From an uncultured Bacteroidota bacterium (GTDB taxonomy: Bacteria > Bacteroidota > Bacteroidia > Flavobacteriales > Flavobacteriaceae), in the NCBI GenBank assembly GCA_903861155.1, contig CAIOTL010000248.1, forward strand, positions 1 to 43,005: a stretch of DNA of 43,005 nt, in the 5' to 3' direction. Shown piece by piece: positions 25,455 through 33,236 of this stretch. The notes beneath the pieces are model-generated. The model saw nothing but the letters and a program-made list of their open reading frames with translations, was not told the DNA's origin and searched no databases. Position numbers and translations under genes: made by a program. How positions within the stretch are numbered: the stretch's first letter is position 1; every line of letters starts with the position of its first letter.

Positions 25455-25490
25455 TATCAATTGTCATTTCTCTACTATCAATTGTCATTT
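25455..25490. repeat. 15-bp direct repeat with a 21-bp period
   Basis: TATCAATTGTCATTT occurs at 25455-25469 and again at 25476-25490. The 21-base period is two helical turns, and both copies lie between the divergent promoters of the desulfurase and the lipoprotein. It could be a regulator site or a simple duplication. Confidence 0.6.
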
Positions 25491-25496
25491 TTTCAC

Positions 25497-25504
25497 TATT
25501 TTTG
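25497..25504 (+). promoter_or_regulatory. TAnnTTTG promoter element for the two-repeat lipoprotein
   Basis: TATTTTTG matches the -7 consensus and lies 18 bases before the lipoprotein ATG. Confidence 0.5.
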
Positions 25505-25522
25505 ACCCAAATATAATTTAAG

Positions 25523-26488
25523 ATGAAAAGAGTATTGAGCCTATTGTTTTTTGTGATGTTATTAAACGGTTGCAATGAGGGTAATTTAACTGTGCAAAAC
25601 ATTGATTTTAGTACTGTCGCGACACAAAGTTGCAGCACAAACAATATCATCTATAAACTAAATTCGCAAGAAGCCTTAATTATGCAAATTCCAACCACTG
25701 TTTTTGTAAATGAGCCAACAGTTCCGGGAACACCAATACTTATTAACATTGATAATTCGATAAACCGAGTGGTATATCGTTCTTATAATGGAATATTGAC
25801 TTCGGACAACATTTGCAACTCCATTCCGCCAGCAACTCCAACCGTATCTGACCAATGGACGGCAACATCAGGAACAATCCAAATAATTACAACCACGGTA
25901 ACCAAGCCGGGCACAGTTCCTGGCAGCACAACAATCACGGGTTATAACCATAATATTGTTTTCACGAACATCACTTTTGCAAAAAGTAACGGAACCCAAG
26001 TGTATCAAACTTTCCCTTTTGGCGATTATGTAACACCTGCAACTACTTTACCATTTCTCTTTGAAAAAACACTGGAAAGATGCACCTCCAACACTCCCAA
26101 TTTAATCTATAATTATACCAACAGCGAAGCCTTGACATTGAATATCGATCCTACTTTGATTACTAGCGCCGTAACTCCTTTAAATTCACCAAGAACAGGT
26201 TTAATTAGTTCAACTACAAATGCACTTTTTTATCGCTTGTATGCAAATGGAGTAATAACACCAGATTATTTTTGTAAAACTCCGGTTCCTACACTTCCAA
26301 CAATAAGTGAAGAATGGGTTGGCGCAAATGGTGTCTCGGGTATTAGTGGTATTATCGAAGTTACCACGACTACAAATGGAACTGGTTTTAAGCATACTAT
26401 TGTTCTCAAAAATGTAACTTTGACGAATGGAGGAAGCAGTTTCAACCTTGGAGACGCTTATATTTATGGCGATTTATTGACCAACTAA
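25523..26488 (+). CDS. Lipoprotein with two repeated domains, function unknown
   Basis: This 321-residue protein starts with a lipoprotein signal, MKRVLSLLFFVMLLNGCNEG, with the lipid cysteine at residue 17. The rest is two similar beta-rich units of about 130 residues. Each has a C-S/T pair, an IY-x-SEAL segment, a YRxYxNGxxT turn, a later cysteine, a PTxSxxW segment and a TT-rich strand ending in an H-x-IV motif. One conserved cysteine pair per unit may form a disulfide. I do not recognise the family. It would be surface- or periplasm-facing. It is convergent with the Smr gene. Confidence 0.75.
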   Translation: MKRVLSLLFFVMLLNGCNEGNLTVQNIDFSTVATQSCSTNNIIYKLNSQEALIMQIPTTVFVNEPTVPGTPILINIDNSINRVVYRSYNGILTSDNICNSIPPATPTVSDQWTATSGTIQIITTTVTKPGTVPGSTTITGYNHNIVFTNITFAKSNGTQVYQTFPFGDYVTPATTLPFLFEKTLERCTSNTPNLIYNYTNSEALTLNIDPTLITSAVTPLNSPRTGLISSTTNALFYRLYANGVITPDYFCKTPVPTLPTISEEWVGANGVSGISGIIEVTTTTNGTGFKHTIVLKNVTLTNGGSSFNLGDAYIYGDLLTN

Positions 26489-26495
26489 TTCGTTC

Positions 26496-27047
26496 TTATC
26501 TGCTGTTTTGCTTGATAAAAACCTCGGTTGCACCTTGTCCATATTTTTGATAATTACCGTCTTGGAAAGCAATATTATCATACCGTCCCAACAAAAAATC
26601 AAGTTCCGATTTCAGGATTCCTTCGCCAACTCCGTGGATAAAAACAATTTTGGGAATGCGGTTGCGAATGGCAAATTCGATGTGTCTCTTTGCTGTTTCC
26701 GATTGTAAAGTCAGGATGTCATAATTAGACATTCCTCGCTTGTTAGTAACCAATTTTTCGATGTGCAAATCGAATTCCGGTGCCGAAATTTCGTGCTTAT
26801 CTTTGCGTTCCTTGACGAAACTTCTTGCTTTTGGAATTTCTTTTTCCTTGGCAATATCATCTATATTTATCCTTTTTATAGACTCCATTAAGATACTGGA
26901 ATCGTTTACTTTAAGCAACTCATTGACCGCAAACGTCATCATAAAACCATTCTCGGTTTCTATCGCGATTTCATTTCCTTTGACTTCAAAAACCACTCCA
27001 TTTATGGCCTCATCCAGCACCGAAACCTTGTCTCCTTTATTGAACAT
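26496..27047 (-). CDS. Smr domain protein
   Basis: This 183-residue protein has an N-terminal SH3-like beta domain (about residues 1-70, KGDKVSVLDEAINGVVFEV), a basic linker, and a C-terminal Smr domain from about residue 90. The Smr hallmarks are FDLHIEKL and FIHGVGEGILKSEL. Smr domains can nick or bind nucleic acids, in the MutS2 family and in stand-alone proteins. The role here is unknown. Its start overlaps the end of the small membrane protein gene upstream by 11 bases, which suggests coupled translation. Confidence 0.85.
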   Translation of the reverse strand: MFNKGDKVSVLDEAINGVVFEVKGNEIAIETENGFMMTFAVNELLKVNDSSILMESIKRINIDDIAKEKEIPKARSFVKERKDKHEISAPEFDLHIEKLVTNKRGMSNYDILTLQSETAKRHIEFAIRNRIPKIVFIHGVGEGILKSELDFLLGRYDNIAFQDGNYQKYGQGATEVFIKQNSR

Positions 27048-27222
27048 TTTCTTCTTTTTTATCTATATTTTTACTCGGGGTTTTGGCACTCAATTTCATC
27101 ATCCCCAACATAAATACGCCGATAGCAACTAAAACTATATAGACGTTTTTATCGGCTTTTTGTTCCTGGTAAAAAGCAGTTGCAATGGCAATAATCATTA
27201 TTGGAATAATAATCTTTTTCAT
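27037..27222 (-). CDS. Small membrane protein of unknown function
   Basis: This 61-residue protein has two predicted membrane segments (about residues 3-19 and 27-45) and a lysine-rich polar tail. It is probably real, because a TAnnTTTG element lies 19 bases upstream of its ATG and it overlaps the Smr gene by 11 bases in an operon-like way. I do not recognise a family. Confidence 0.6.
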   Translation of the reverse strand: MKKIIIPIMIIAIATAFYQEQKADKNVYIVLVAIGVFMLGMMKLSAKTPSKNIDKKEENVQ

Positions 27223-27241
27223 ATCTTTAACTAATGGATTT

Positions 27242-27249
27242 CAAAAGTA
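27242..27249 (-). promoter_or_regulatory. TAnnTTTG promoter element for the small protein and Smr genes
   Basis: On the minus strand this reads TACTTTTG, 19 bases before the ATG of the small membrane protein. Confidence 0.5.
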
Positions 27250-27293
27250 ATGAACTTTAAAACAATACCATTTATTATTGAAAAGGTTTCTTG

Positions 27294-27301
27294 TATTTTT
27301 G
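27294..27301 (+). promoter_or_regulatory. TAnnTTTG promoter element for the DUF2752 gene
   Basis: TATTTTTG matches the -7 consensus and overlaps the first codons of the ORF-track reading of the gene, so the real start must be downstream. Confidence 0.5.
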
Positions 27302-27323
27302 TACAATTATAAAAACAAAAACA

Positions 27324-27602
27324 GTGGATTTAGAAAACTACATGATTCCGTGCTTGAGCAAGACACTCTTTGGCATTGATTGTTTAGGATGCGGATTTCA
27401 AAGGGATTTCATGCTATTGTTGGAAGGAGACTTTACAACTGCTTTCGAGATGTATCCCGCTAATTATTCCGTACTCATTTTCCAGGAAATTGTTGGTTTG
27501 CATTTTATCGACAAACGAAACAATTACCAAAAACCAATCAAAGTTACGGCAATTCTAACCAGACTTTTTATGATTGTGGATCATGTTTATAAAACCTCCT
27601 AA
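27324..27602 (+). CDS. DUF2752 family protein
   Basis: This protein of about 92 residues shows the DUF2752 core: CLSKTLFGIDCLGCGFQRDF near its N-terminus, with the CxGCGxxR motif, followed by a hydrophobic segment. Members are small, probably membrane-associated proteins of unknown function. The ORF track starts at a TTG (27291) that overlaps a promoter element. I use the GTG at 27324, which gives MDLENYMIPC; the ATG at 27342 is also possible. It is convergent with the first Nramp gene, 25 bases away. Confidence 0.75.
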   Translation: MDLENYMIPCLSKTLFGIDCLGCGFQRDFMLLLEGDFTTAFEMYPANYSVLIFQEIVGLHFIDKRNNYQKPIKVTAILTRLFMIVDHVYKTS

Positions 27603-27627
27603 TGTCTTTTTATTAGATGCAAAAATT

Positions 27628-28899
27628 CTAATCAGTCGTAAACTGCAAATACATCAAGGTTAGGGCAGCAGCCGTCATAAGAATTAATGCCGCAAAACCC
27701 AGAATATTTGAAGTTCTGCCATTGGTATATTTCCCCATCACTTTTTTGTTGTTTGAAATATGGAGAATGATGGCGATTAAAACCGGCGCAGTCAATCCGT
27801 AAAGGATGGCGGTATAAATCAATGCCTTAATTGGTGAAAACCCAATATAATTCATAGACAAGCCCAATATTAATGAGATTCCAATAACAACATAAAATGC
27901 TTTTGCTTCATGGAATTTTTTATCAAGACCTTGTTTCCACCCAAAAGTTTCGGTTACAATATAAGAAAGCGAACCACTCAAAACGGGAATAGCCAAAAAT
28001 CCAGTCCCAATTACACCAATTGCAAAAAGCAAATATGCCAAATTTCCGGCCAATGGTTTTAACGCCATAGCGGCTTGTTCCACTGTGTCAATCTTGTGAA
28101 TACCCCCATTAAACAAAACCGTTCCGGTGGTTAGAATGATAAAGAACATCACTAAATTTGAAAGCAACATTCCAAAATCAACATCTTGTTTCATATCATG
28201 AATTATCTTTTTATTCACCATCAAATGTTTTTTATTTTTATTCATTTCTTCCACTTCTACCGATGCTTGCCAAAAAAAAAGGTAAGGAGAAATGGTAGTT
28301 CCAAGGATACCAACGAGTATGCCCATAAAATTTTTATCAAATTTTAGAGTCGGTATAAATGTGTCTTTAAATATTTGCGCAAAATCCTGTTTATATAAAA
28401 AGGGCACAATAAAATAAACCAACATGACAATACAAAGATATTTTAGTGTTGAAGCAATTTTCTGATAAGGCAAATAGATAATTAAACCTAAAAGTATAAT
28501 GGTAAAAACCACGCAAAAATAAGTGGCATCAATAGAAGGAAATAGTAGATTTCCCACCGCTCCCATTCCCGCAATATCGGCACCGATATTCATTACAATC
28601 GCAGGAAAGCTGAACAAAAGCATTATATATAAAACTGGCCTTGGGTAATGACCTTTAAGGGATCCCGTCAAACCTTGCGAAGTGACCATACCAATTCTGG
28701 CACACATTTCCTGGATAGCAGCCATTAGTGGGAATGTAATTATCGCAGTCCAAAGTGTCGAAAGTCCATAAGCGGCTCCTGCCTGTGAGTAGGTTGCTAT
28801 ACCAGAAGGATCATCGTCACTTGCTCCTGTCACAAGTCCAGGCCCGATAATTTTCAAAAAATGAGAAAGTTTGTTTTTTATTTTTAGCATATTACCCAT
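27628..28899 (-). CDS. Nramp-related divalent metal transporter, copy 1
   Basis: This is a membrane transporter of about 423 residues with some eleven segments, of the LeuT-fold Nramp superfamily. The first-helix region reads ASDDDPSGIATYSQAG, so the canonical DPGN is DPSG. The sixth-helix region reads GTTISPYLFFWQAS, without the usual MPH motif. These changes put it outside classical MntH and make the ion uncertain (Mn, Fe, Mg or another). The ORF-track start is a TTG; I use ATG 28899, which gives the same length as copy 2. It is a near-identical paralogue of the next gene upstream. Confidence 0.85.
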   Translation of the reverse strand: MGNMLKIKNKLSHFLKIIGPGLVTGASDDDPSGIATYSQAGAAYGLSTLWTAIITFPLMAAIQEMCARIGMVTSQGLTGSLKGHYPRPVLYIMLLFSFPAIVMNIGADIAGMGAVGNLLFPSIDATYFCVVFTIILLGLIIYLPYQKIASTLKYLCIVMLVYFIVPFLYKQDFAQIFKDTFIPTLKFDKNFMGILVGILGTTISPYLFFWQASVEVEEMNKNKKHLMVNKKIIHDMKQDVDFGMLLSNLVMFFIILTTGTVLFNGGIHKIDTVEQAAMALKPLAGNLAYLLFAIGVIGTGFLAIPVLSGSLSYIVTETFGWKQGLDKKFHEAKAFYVVIGISLILGLSMNYIGFSPIKALIYTAILYGLTAPVLIAIILHISNNKKVMGKYTNGRTSNILGFAALILMTAAALTLMYLQFTTD

Positions 28900-29006
28900 C
28901 TTATTGTTTTGATTAAATTGATTAGAACCCAAAAATCACAAACTTGTTTCTCTAAAGAAATACAATCCTAAAAGGGTAACTTGCACTCGAAAAAAATAAT
29001 TTGCAT

Positions 29007-29039
29007 GCTAATGTACCTTTTTATAAAATCACATCTGCA
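29007..29039. repeat. 33-base upstream block shared with Nramp copy 2
   Basis: These 33 bases match 30488-30520 at 28 positions and lie at nearly the same distance from the start codon in both paralogues. They may be a shared promoter or operator, or a relic of the gene duplication. Confidence 0.6.
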
Positions 29040-29067
29040 AAAATGGCAAATCATATTCGCTAATATT

Positions 29068-29098
29068 AAAAAAGAGGCTTATTGAAAACCTCTTTTTT
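29068..29098 (-). terminator. Terminator after Nramp copy 2
   Basis: AAAAAAGAGG pairs with CCTCTTTTTT across an 11-base loop. Read on the minus strand it ends in a T-run 27 bases past the stop of copy 2, so the two Nramp genes are likely transcribed separately. Confidence 0.8.
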
Positions 29099-29124
29099 GC
29101 CTGTCAAACCTATTCTATTTCTAA

Positions 29125-30393
29125 CTAATCAGTTGTAAACTGTAAATATAACAAAGTTGATGCTGCGACAGTCATAATAATTAACGCCGCAAACCCCAGA
29201 ATGTTTGATTTCCTGCCATTAGTATATTTTCTCATTATTTTTTTATTGTTCGAAATATGAAGAATAATGGCGATTGTAACTGGAGCCGTCAATCCATAAA
29301 GAATGGCGGCATAAATCAAGGCTTTTATTGGCGAAATACCAATGTAATTTAATGACAACCCTAAAATTAGGGAAACACCCATAACCGTATAAAATGCTTT
29401 AGCTTCGTGGAATTTTTTGTCAAGACCTTGTTCCCATCCAAAAGTTTCGGCAATCATATAAGAAAGCGAACCACTTAGAACAGGAATCGCTATTAATCCT
29501 GTACTAATTATTCCTATGGCAAAAAGAAGATAGGCTAGATTTCCTGCTAATGGCTTTAACGCCATTGCTGCTTGTTCTACGGTGTCGATTTGATGAATTC
29601 CTCCATTGTAAAGAACTGTACCTGTAGTAAGAATGATGAAATACATAACAAAACCGGAAAAAGACATTCCAAAATCGACATCTTCAGTCATCTCATGAAT
29701 TATTTTTTTGTTTACCACCAGATGCCTTTTGTTTTTGTTCATTTCCTCCACTTCCACGGACGCTTGCCAAAAAAAGAGGTAAGGCGAAATAGTGGTTCCA
29801 AGAATACCAACAATAATACCCATAAAATCTTTATCGAATTTAATAGAAGGAATGAACGTGGCTTTAAGTATTAGTGCAAAATCCTGATGGTACAAAAAAG
29901 GAACAATAAAATAAACCAACATGACGATACATAGATATTTCAACGTTGAAGCGATTTTTTGGTATGGCAAATAAATAATCAATCCCAAAAGCACAACGGT
30001 AAACAGAACACTAAAAAAAGTGGCATCTATAGTTGGAAACAATAAATTCCCCACTGCTCCCATTCCTGCGATATCGGCACCTATATTCATTACAATAGCT
30101 GGAAAACTAAACAAAATCATAAAATACAAAACGGGTCTTGGATAATTATTTCTAAGAGCACCGGCTAAACCTTGAGAGGTCACCAAACCTATTCTGGCAC
30201 ACATTTTTTGAATCGCATCCATAAGTGGCCATCCAATTAGTGCCGTCCACAAGGTCGAAAGCCCATAAGCCGCACCCGCCTGTGAGTAAGTCGCAATTCC
30301 CGAAGGATCATCGTCGCTCGCACCTGTCACGAGTCCCGGCCCGAGAAGTTTCCAAAAGCGGTAAAGTTTATTTGTTGGTTTATGATTGTTCAT
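29125..30393 (-). CDS. Nramp-related divalent metal transporter, copy 2
   Basis: This 422-residue protein is a close paralogue of copy 1, with long identical runs and differences mostly at both ends and in a few loops. It has the same changed motifs: DDDPSGIATYSQAG in helix 1 and TTISPYLFFWQAS in helix 6. It starts at ATG 30393 with MNNHKPTNKLYRFWKLLGPG. A perfect 25-base inverted repeat lies about 55-115 bases upstream of its start, suggesting its own control. The substrate ion is uncertain, as for copy 1. Confidence 0.86.
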   Translation of the reverse strand: MNNHKPTNKLYRFWKLLGPGLVTGASDDDPSGIATYSQAGAAYGLSTLWTALIGWPLMDAIQKMCARIGLVTSQGLAGALRNNYPRPVLYFMILFSFPAIVMNIGADIAGMGAVGNLLFPTIDATFFSVLFTVVLLGLIIYLPYQKIASTLKYLCIVMLVYFIVPFLYHQDFALILKATFIPSIKFDKDFMGIIVGILGTTISPYLFFWQASVEVEEMNKNKRHLVVNKKIIHEMTEDVDFGMSFSGFVMYFIILTTGTVLYNGGIHQIDTVEQAAMALKPLAGNLAYLLFAIGIISTGLIAIPVLSGSLSYMIAETFGWEQGLDKKFHEAKAFYTVMGVSLILGLSLNYIGISPIKALIYAAILYGLTAPVTIAIILHISNNKKIMRKYTNGRKSNILGFAALIIMTVAASTLLYLQFTTD

Positions 30394-30446
30394 TTTTTAA
30401 GATGTTTTAAATTGGCAAAAACTAAAAAGTAGAAAATAGGAAATTA

Positions 30447-30510
30447 ATTTTATAAATATGTAAATTAGCCAATAAATCAATTTACTGGCTAATTTACATA
30501 TTTATAAAAT
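30447..30510. repeat. Perfect 25-bp inverted repeat upstream of Nramp copy 2
   Basis: Two perfect 25-base arms (30447-30471 and 30486-30510) flank a 14-base centre, in the 249-base divergent spacer between Nramp copy 2 and cysE. The inner ends read TTAGCC and GGCTAA. It may be a metal-regulator operator, a strong hairpin or a miniature repeat. The rest of the spacer shows no gene. Confidence 0.85.
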
Positions 30511-30642
30511 CAGATTTGCATAAAAGATAATTCATCTTTTATTTTTTATGTCTTCATCCTGTGTTTTTTACTTAATCGTTTCGGCAATTTCTAAAAACAC
30601 CTTACTTTTACTGCTTTCAAATAACTATTCAAATCTAAAACC

Positions 30643-31434
30643 GTGGCAAAAGACATAATTATCCGAAATATTTCAGCTTTAAAGAGTAATTCCTCCATCA
30701 ATTACGGAATCAAGACAAAAGTACAAGGTTTTACGGAAAAACTTTTCTATACCTTGTTTGACGCCAATGCCTCGTTGATCGAAAGCGTTGACGAACTCGA
30801 AACCTTGTTCACGGAAATTTCAAAAATATCTTGCAAAAAACCGAAAGAATTATGCGATGGTGTTTGGAACCAATTCCTTGAAAAACTGCCTTCAGTTCTC
30901 GAAAAGCTGAATCAGGATGCTGAATATATATTGGAAAACGACCCTGCTTCGAACAGTATAGAAGAAGTGTATCTGGCTTATCCTGGATTTTACGCCATCG
31001 CTATTTATAGATTGAGCCACGAATTATATCATTTAGATATGTTGCTGTTTTCAAGGTTAATGAGCGAATATGCCCATCAAATCACGGGAACCGACATTCA
31101 CGCAGGTGCAACAATTGCATCACCTTTCTTTATTGACCACGCCACAGGAATCGTAATTGGAGAAACCACCGTCATCGAAAAACACGTAAAACTGTACCAA
31201 GGAGTAACATTGGGAGCTTTGAGCGTGAGCAAGGATATGAAAAATGCAAAAAGACATCCCACGGTGGAGAAAAATGTTTGCATTTATGCCAATGCCACTA
31301 TTCTTGGAGGTGATACCATCATTGGAAAAAACAGCATTATTGGAGGAAATACTTGGATAACCAAATCCATTCCTGCCAAATCCATTGTGACCAATACCAC
31401 CACCACCGAAGTGAAAATAAAAGAGTTAAAATAG
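30643..31434 (+). CDS. cysE: Serine O-acetyltransferase
   Basis: CysE acetylates serine with acetyl-CoA in the first step of cysteine synthesis. The 263-residue protein has an N-terminal helical domain and a C-terminal left-handed helix built from hexapeptide repeats (about residues 150-255), with GTDIHAGATI, HATGIVIGE and GVTLGALS, which holds the catalytic histidine. It is the longer EpsC-like type. The start is a GTG. The cysM gene begins three bases after its stop, so they form an operon. Confidence 0.92.
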   Translation: MAKDIIIRNISALKSNSSINYGIKTKVQGFTEKLFYTLFDANASLIESVDELETLFTEISKISCKKPKELCDGVWNQFLEKLPSVLEKLNQDAEYILENDPASNSIEEVYLAYPGFYAIAIYRLSHELYHLDMLLFSRLMSEYAHQITGTDIHAGATIASPFFIDHATGIVIGETTVIEKHVKLYQGVTLGALSVSKDMKNAKRHPTVEKNVCIYANATILGGDTIIGKNSIIGGNTWITKSIPAKSIVTNTTTTEVKIKELK

Positions 31435-31436
31435 AT

Positions 31437-32324
31437 ATGAAGTCACAAAAATTATTAGACCTAATTGGGAATACGCCTTTGGTGGAAACCGTGAATATGG
31501 TCAAAAACAAAAACGTCAAACTTTTATTGAAACTCGAAGGAAATAATCCCGGGGGAAGCGTGAAAGATCGCGCAGCTTACAACATGATTGCATCGGCAAT
31601 CGAAAGAGGGGACATTAAAAAAGGAGACAAACTCATTGAAGCCACCAGTGGTAACACCGGAATTGCATTGGCCATGATTGCCCAATTATTCAATATCAAA
31701 ATTGAACTGGTTCTTCCTGAAGATTCGACAAAGGAACGTACACAAACCATGCGTGCTTATGGTGCCAACGTTATTTTGACTCCCGCAAAAGAAGGAATCA
31801 TTGGTTCCAGAGATTATGCCGACAAAAAAGTGGCCGAAGGAGGTTACATTATGTTGAATCAGTTTGCCAATGACGACAATTGGAAGGCGCATTACAAATC
31901 CACTGGTCCAGAAATCTGGAATGATACCGAAGGAAACGTAACCCATTTTGTTTCGGCAATGGGAACTACCGGAACCATCATCGGAACTTCAACTTACTTA
32001 AAAGAGAAAAATGCAGCCATCCAAATTATTGGTGCACAGCCGAGCAACGGTTCCCAAATACCCGGAATCAGGAAATGGCCGCAAGAATATTTGCCCAAGA
32101 TATTCGATGCATCGAAAGTGGATACAATCATTGAAGTGAGCGAAAAAGAAGCACGAAAAATGACAAAACGTTTGGCTCTTGAGGAAGGCATTTTTGCAGG
32201 AATGAGCAGTGGCGGTTCTGTGGCAGTTGCTTTGAAAATAGCCAACCAACTGGAATCAGGAGTAATAGTTGCCATTATTTGTGACCGTGGTGATCGCTAT
32301 CTATCTTCGGATTTGTTTGATTGA
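31437..32324 (+). CDS. cysM: Cysteine synthase B
   Basis: CysM makes cysteine from O-acetylserine and sulfide (or thiosulfate) with PLP. The PLP lysine is K43 in EGNNPGGSVKDRAA, and the NNPxGSVKDR form favours CysM over CysK. The substrate loop EATSGNTGIALA and the phosphate-binding GTTGTIIGT are present. I use ATG 31437; the ORF-track start at 31353 lies inside cysE. It follows cysE by three bases, so the acetylated serine made by CysE is used at once. The protein has 295 residues. Confidence 0.94.
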   Translation: MKSQKLLDLIGNTPLVETVNMVKNKNVKLLLKLEGNNPGGSVKDRAAYNMIASAIERGDIKKGDKLIEATSGNTGIALAMIAQLFNIKIELVLPEDSTKERTQTMRAYGANVILTPAKEGIIGSRDYADKKVAEGGYIMLNQFANDDNWKAHYKSTGPEIWNDTEGNVTHFVSAMGTTGTIIGTSTYLKEKNAAIQIIGAQPSNGSQIPGIRKWPQEYLPKIFDASKVDTIIEVSEKEARKMTKRLALEEGIFAGMSSGGSVAVALKIANQLESGVIVAIICDRGDRYLSSDLFD

Positions 32325-32454
32325 GATTTTTAATAGGTTTGGTGTGCTGGATACCAGGTTCAAAATCTGAAATGCTTTGCAATCCAGAAAACTTTCGTGA
32401 TGCTGTCGCTCGATTCAAAAATCTATTTAATCCACCTACAAAAAAACATCTCAA

Positions 32455-33141
32455 ATGAAAAGATCAATTTACTTCATCCTCCTTTTATCAATATTTATGG
32501 GACAAAACACGGAAGCTCAGGACTGGGCAAATTTAAATAAATACCAAAAAGAGAATGGTTCTCTCCAACCATTGGAACCCGGACAAAAAAGAACCGTCTT
32601 TATGGGAGATTCCATTACCGAATTCTGGTCTATCGTTGACCCCGAGTTTTTTGCCGGAAAACCATACGTGAATCGGGGTATCAGTGGACAAACAACTCCG
32701 CAAATGCTAATTCGTTTCAGACCCGATGTGATTACTTTGAAACCCTCTTTAGTGATACTTATGGCTGGCGTCAACGACATTGCCAGCAATACAGGTCCTT
32801 CGACATTGGAAATGATTACCGACAATGTTTTTTCGATGGCTGAACTGGCCCAGGCAAATCATATAAAGGTCATTTTATGCTCGGTGCTGCCCGCTTATAA
32901 TTTTCCTTGGAATCTGGGTTCATATCCCGCCGAAAAGATTGTAACACTCAACAAAACGATACAAAAATATGCCGATGTAAACGGGTTTTTGTACCTCGAT
33001 TATTATTCAGCCATGGTGGATGGTCGAAAAGGTTTGAAGTCTGCCTATTCTGATGATGGCGTACATCCCAACAAAACTGGATACGAAGTAATGAATCCAT
33101 TAGCAGAAAAAGCGATAGCGAAAGTGTTATCGAAGAAATAA
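32455..33141 (+). CDS. Exported SGNH/GDSL hydrolase
   Basis: This 228-residue protein has a signal peptide (MKRSIYFILLLSIFMGQNTEA) and an SGNH hydrolase domain. The catalytic serine is S53 in MGDSITEFW. The glycine block follows in NRGISGQTTPQM, the Asn block in MAGVNDIA, and the Asp-His pair in SDDGVHPNKTGY near the C-terminus. Members remove acyl or acetyl groups from lipids or carbohydrates in the envelope. The substrate is not known. The 130-base spacer upstream is richer in GC than usual and shows no clear promoter element. Confidence 0.88.
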   Translation: MKRSIYFILLLSIFMGQNTEAQDWANLNKYQKENGSLQPLEPGQKRTVFMGDSITEFWSIVDPEFFAGKPYVNRGISGQTTPQMLIRFRPDVITLKPSLVILMAGVNDIASNTGPSTLEMITDNVFSMAELAQANHIKVILCSVLPAYNFPWNLGSYPAEKIVTLNKTIQKYADVNGFLYLDYYSAMVDGRKGLKSAYSDDGVHPNKTGYEVMNPLAEKAIAKVLSKK

Positions 33142-33236
33142 GACTTTTTTATTGTTTATTTTCGTTTGCTTCGAATATTACTTAGATAAACTTCGTTGAG
33201 ACTCATCATGAAACAAGAATTAGAAAATAATATTGA

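Noticed and set aside
27037-27222. Toxin or antitoxin for the small membrane protein
   Set aside because: It has no partner gene of the right type and no known toxin motif. It is instead coupled to the Smr gene.
31353-31436. Upstream extension of cysM
   Set aside because: It lies inside cysE, and the standard CysM start MKSQKLLDLIGNTP follows at 31437.
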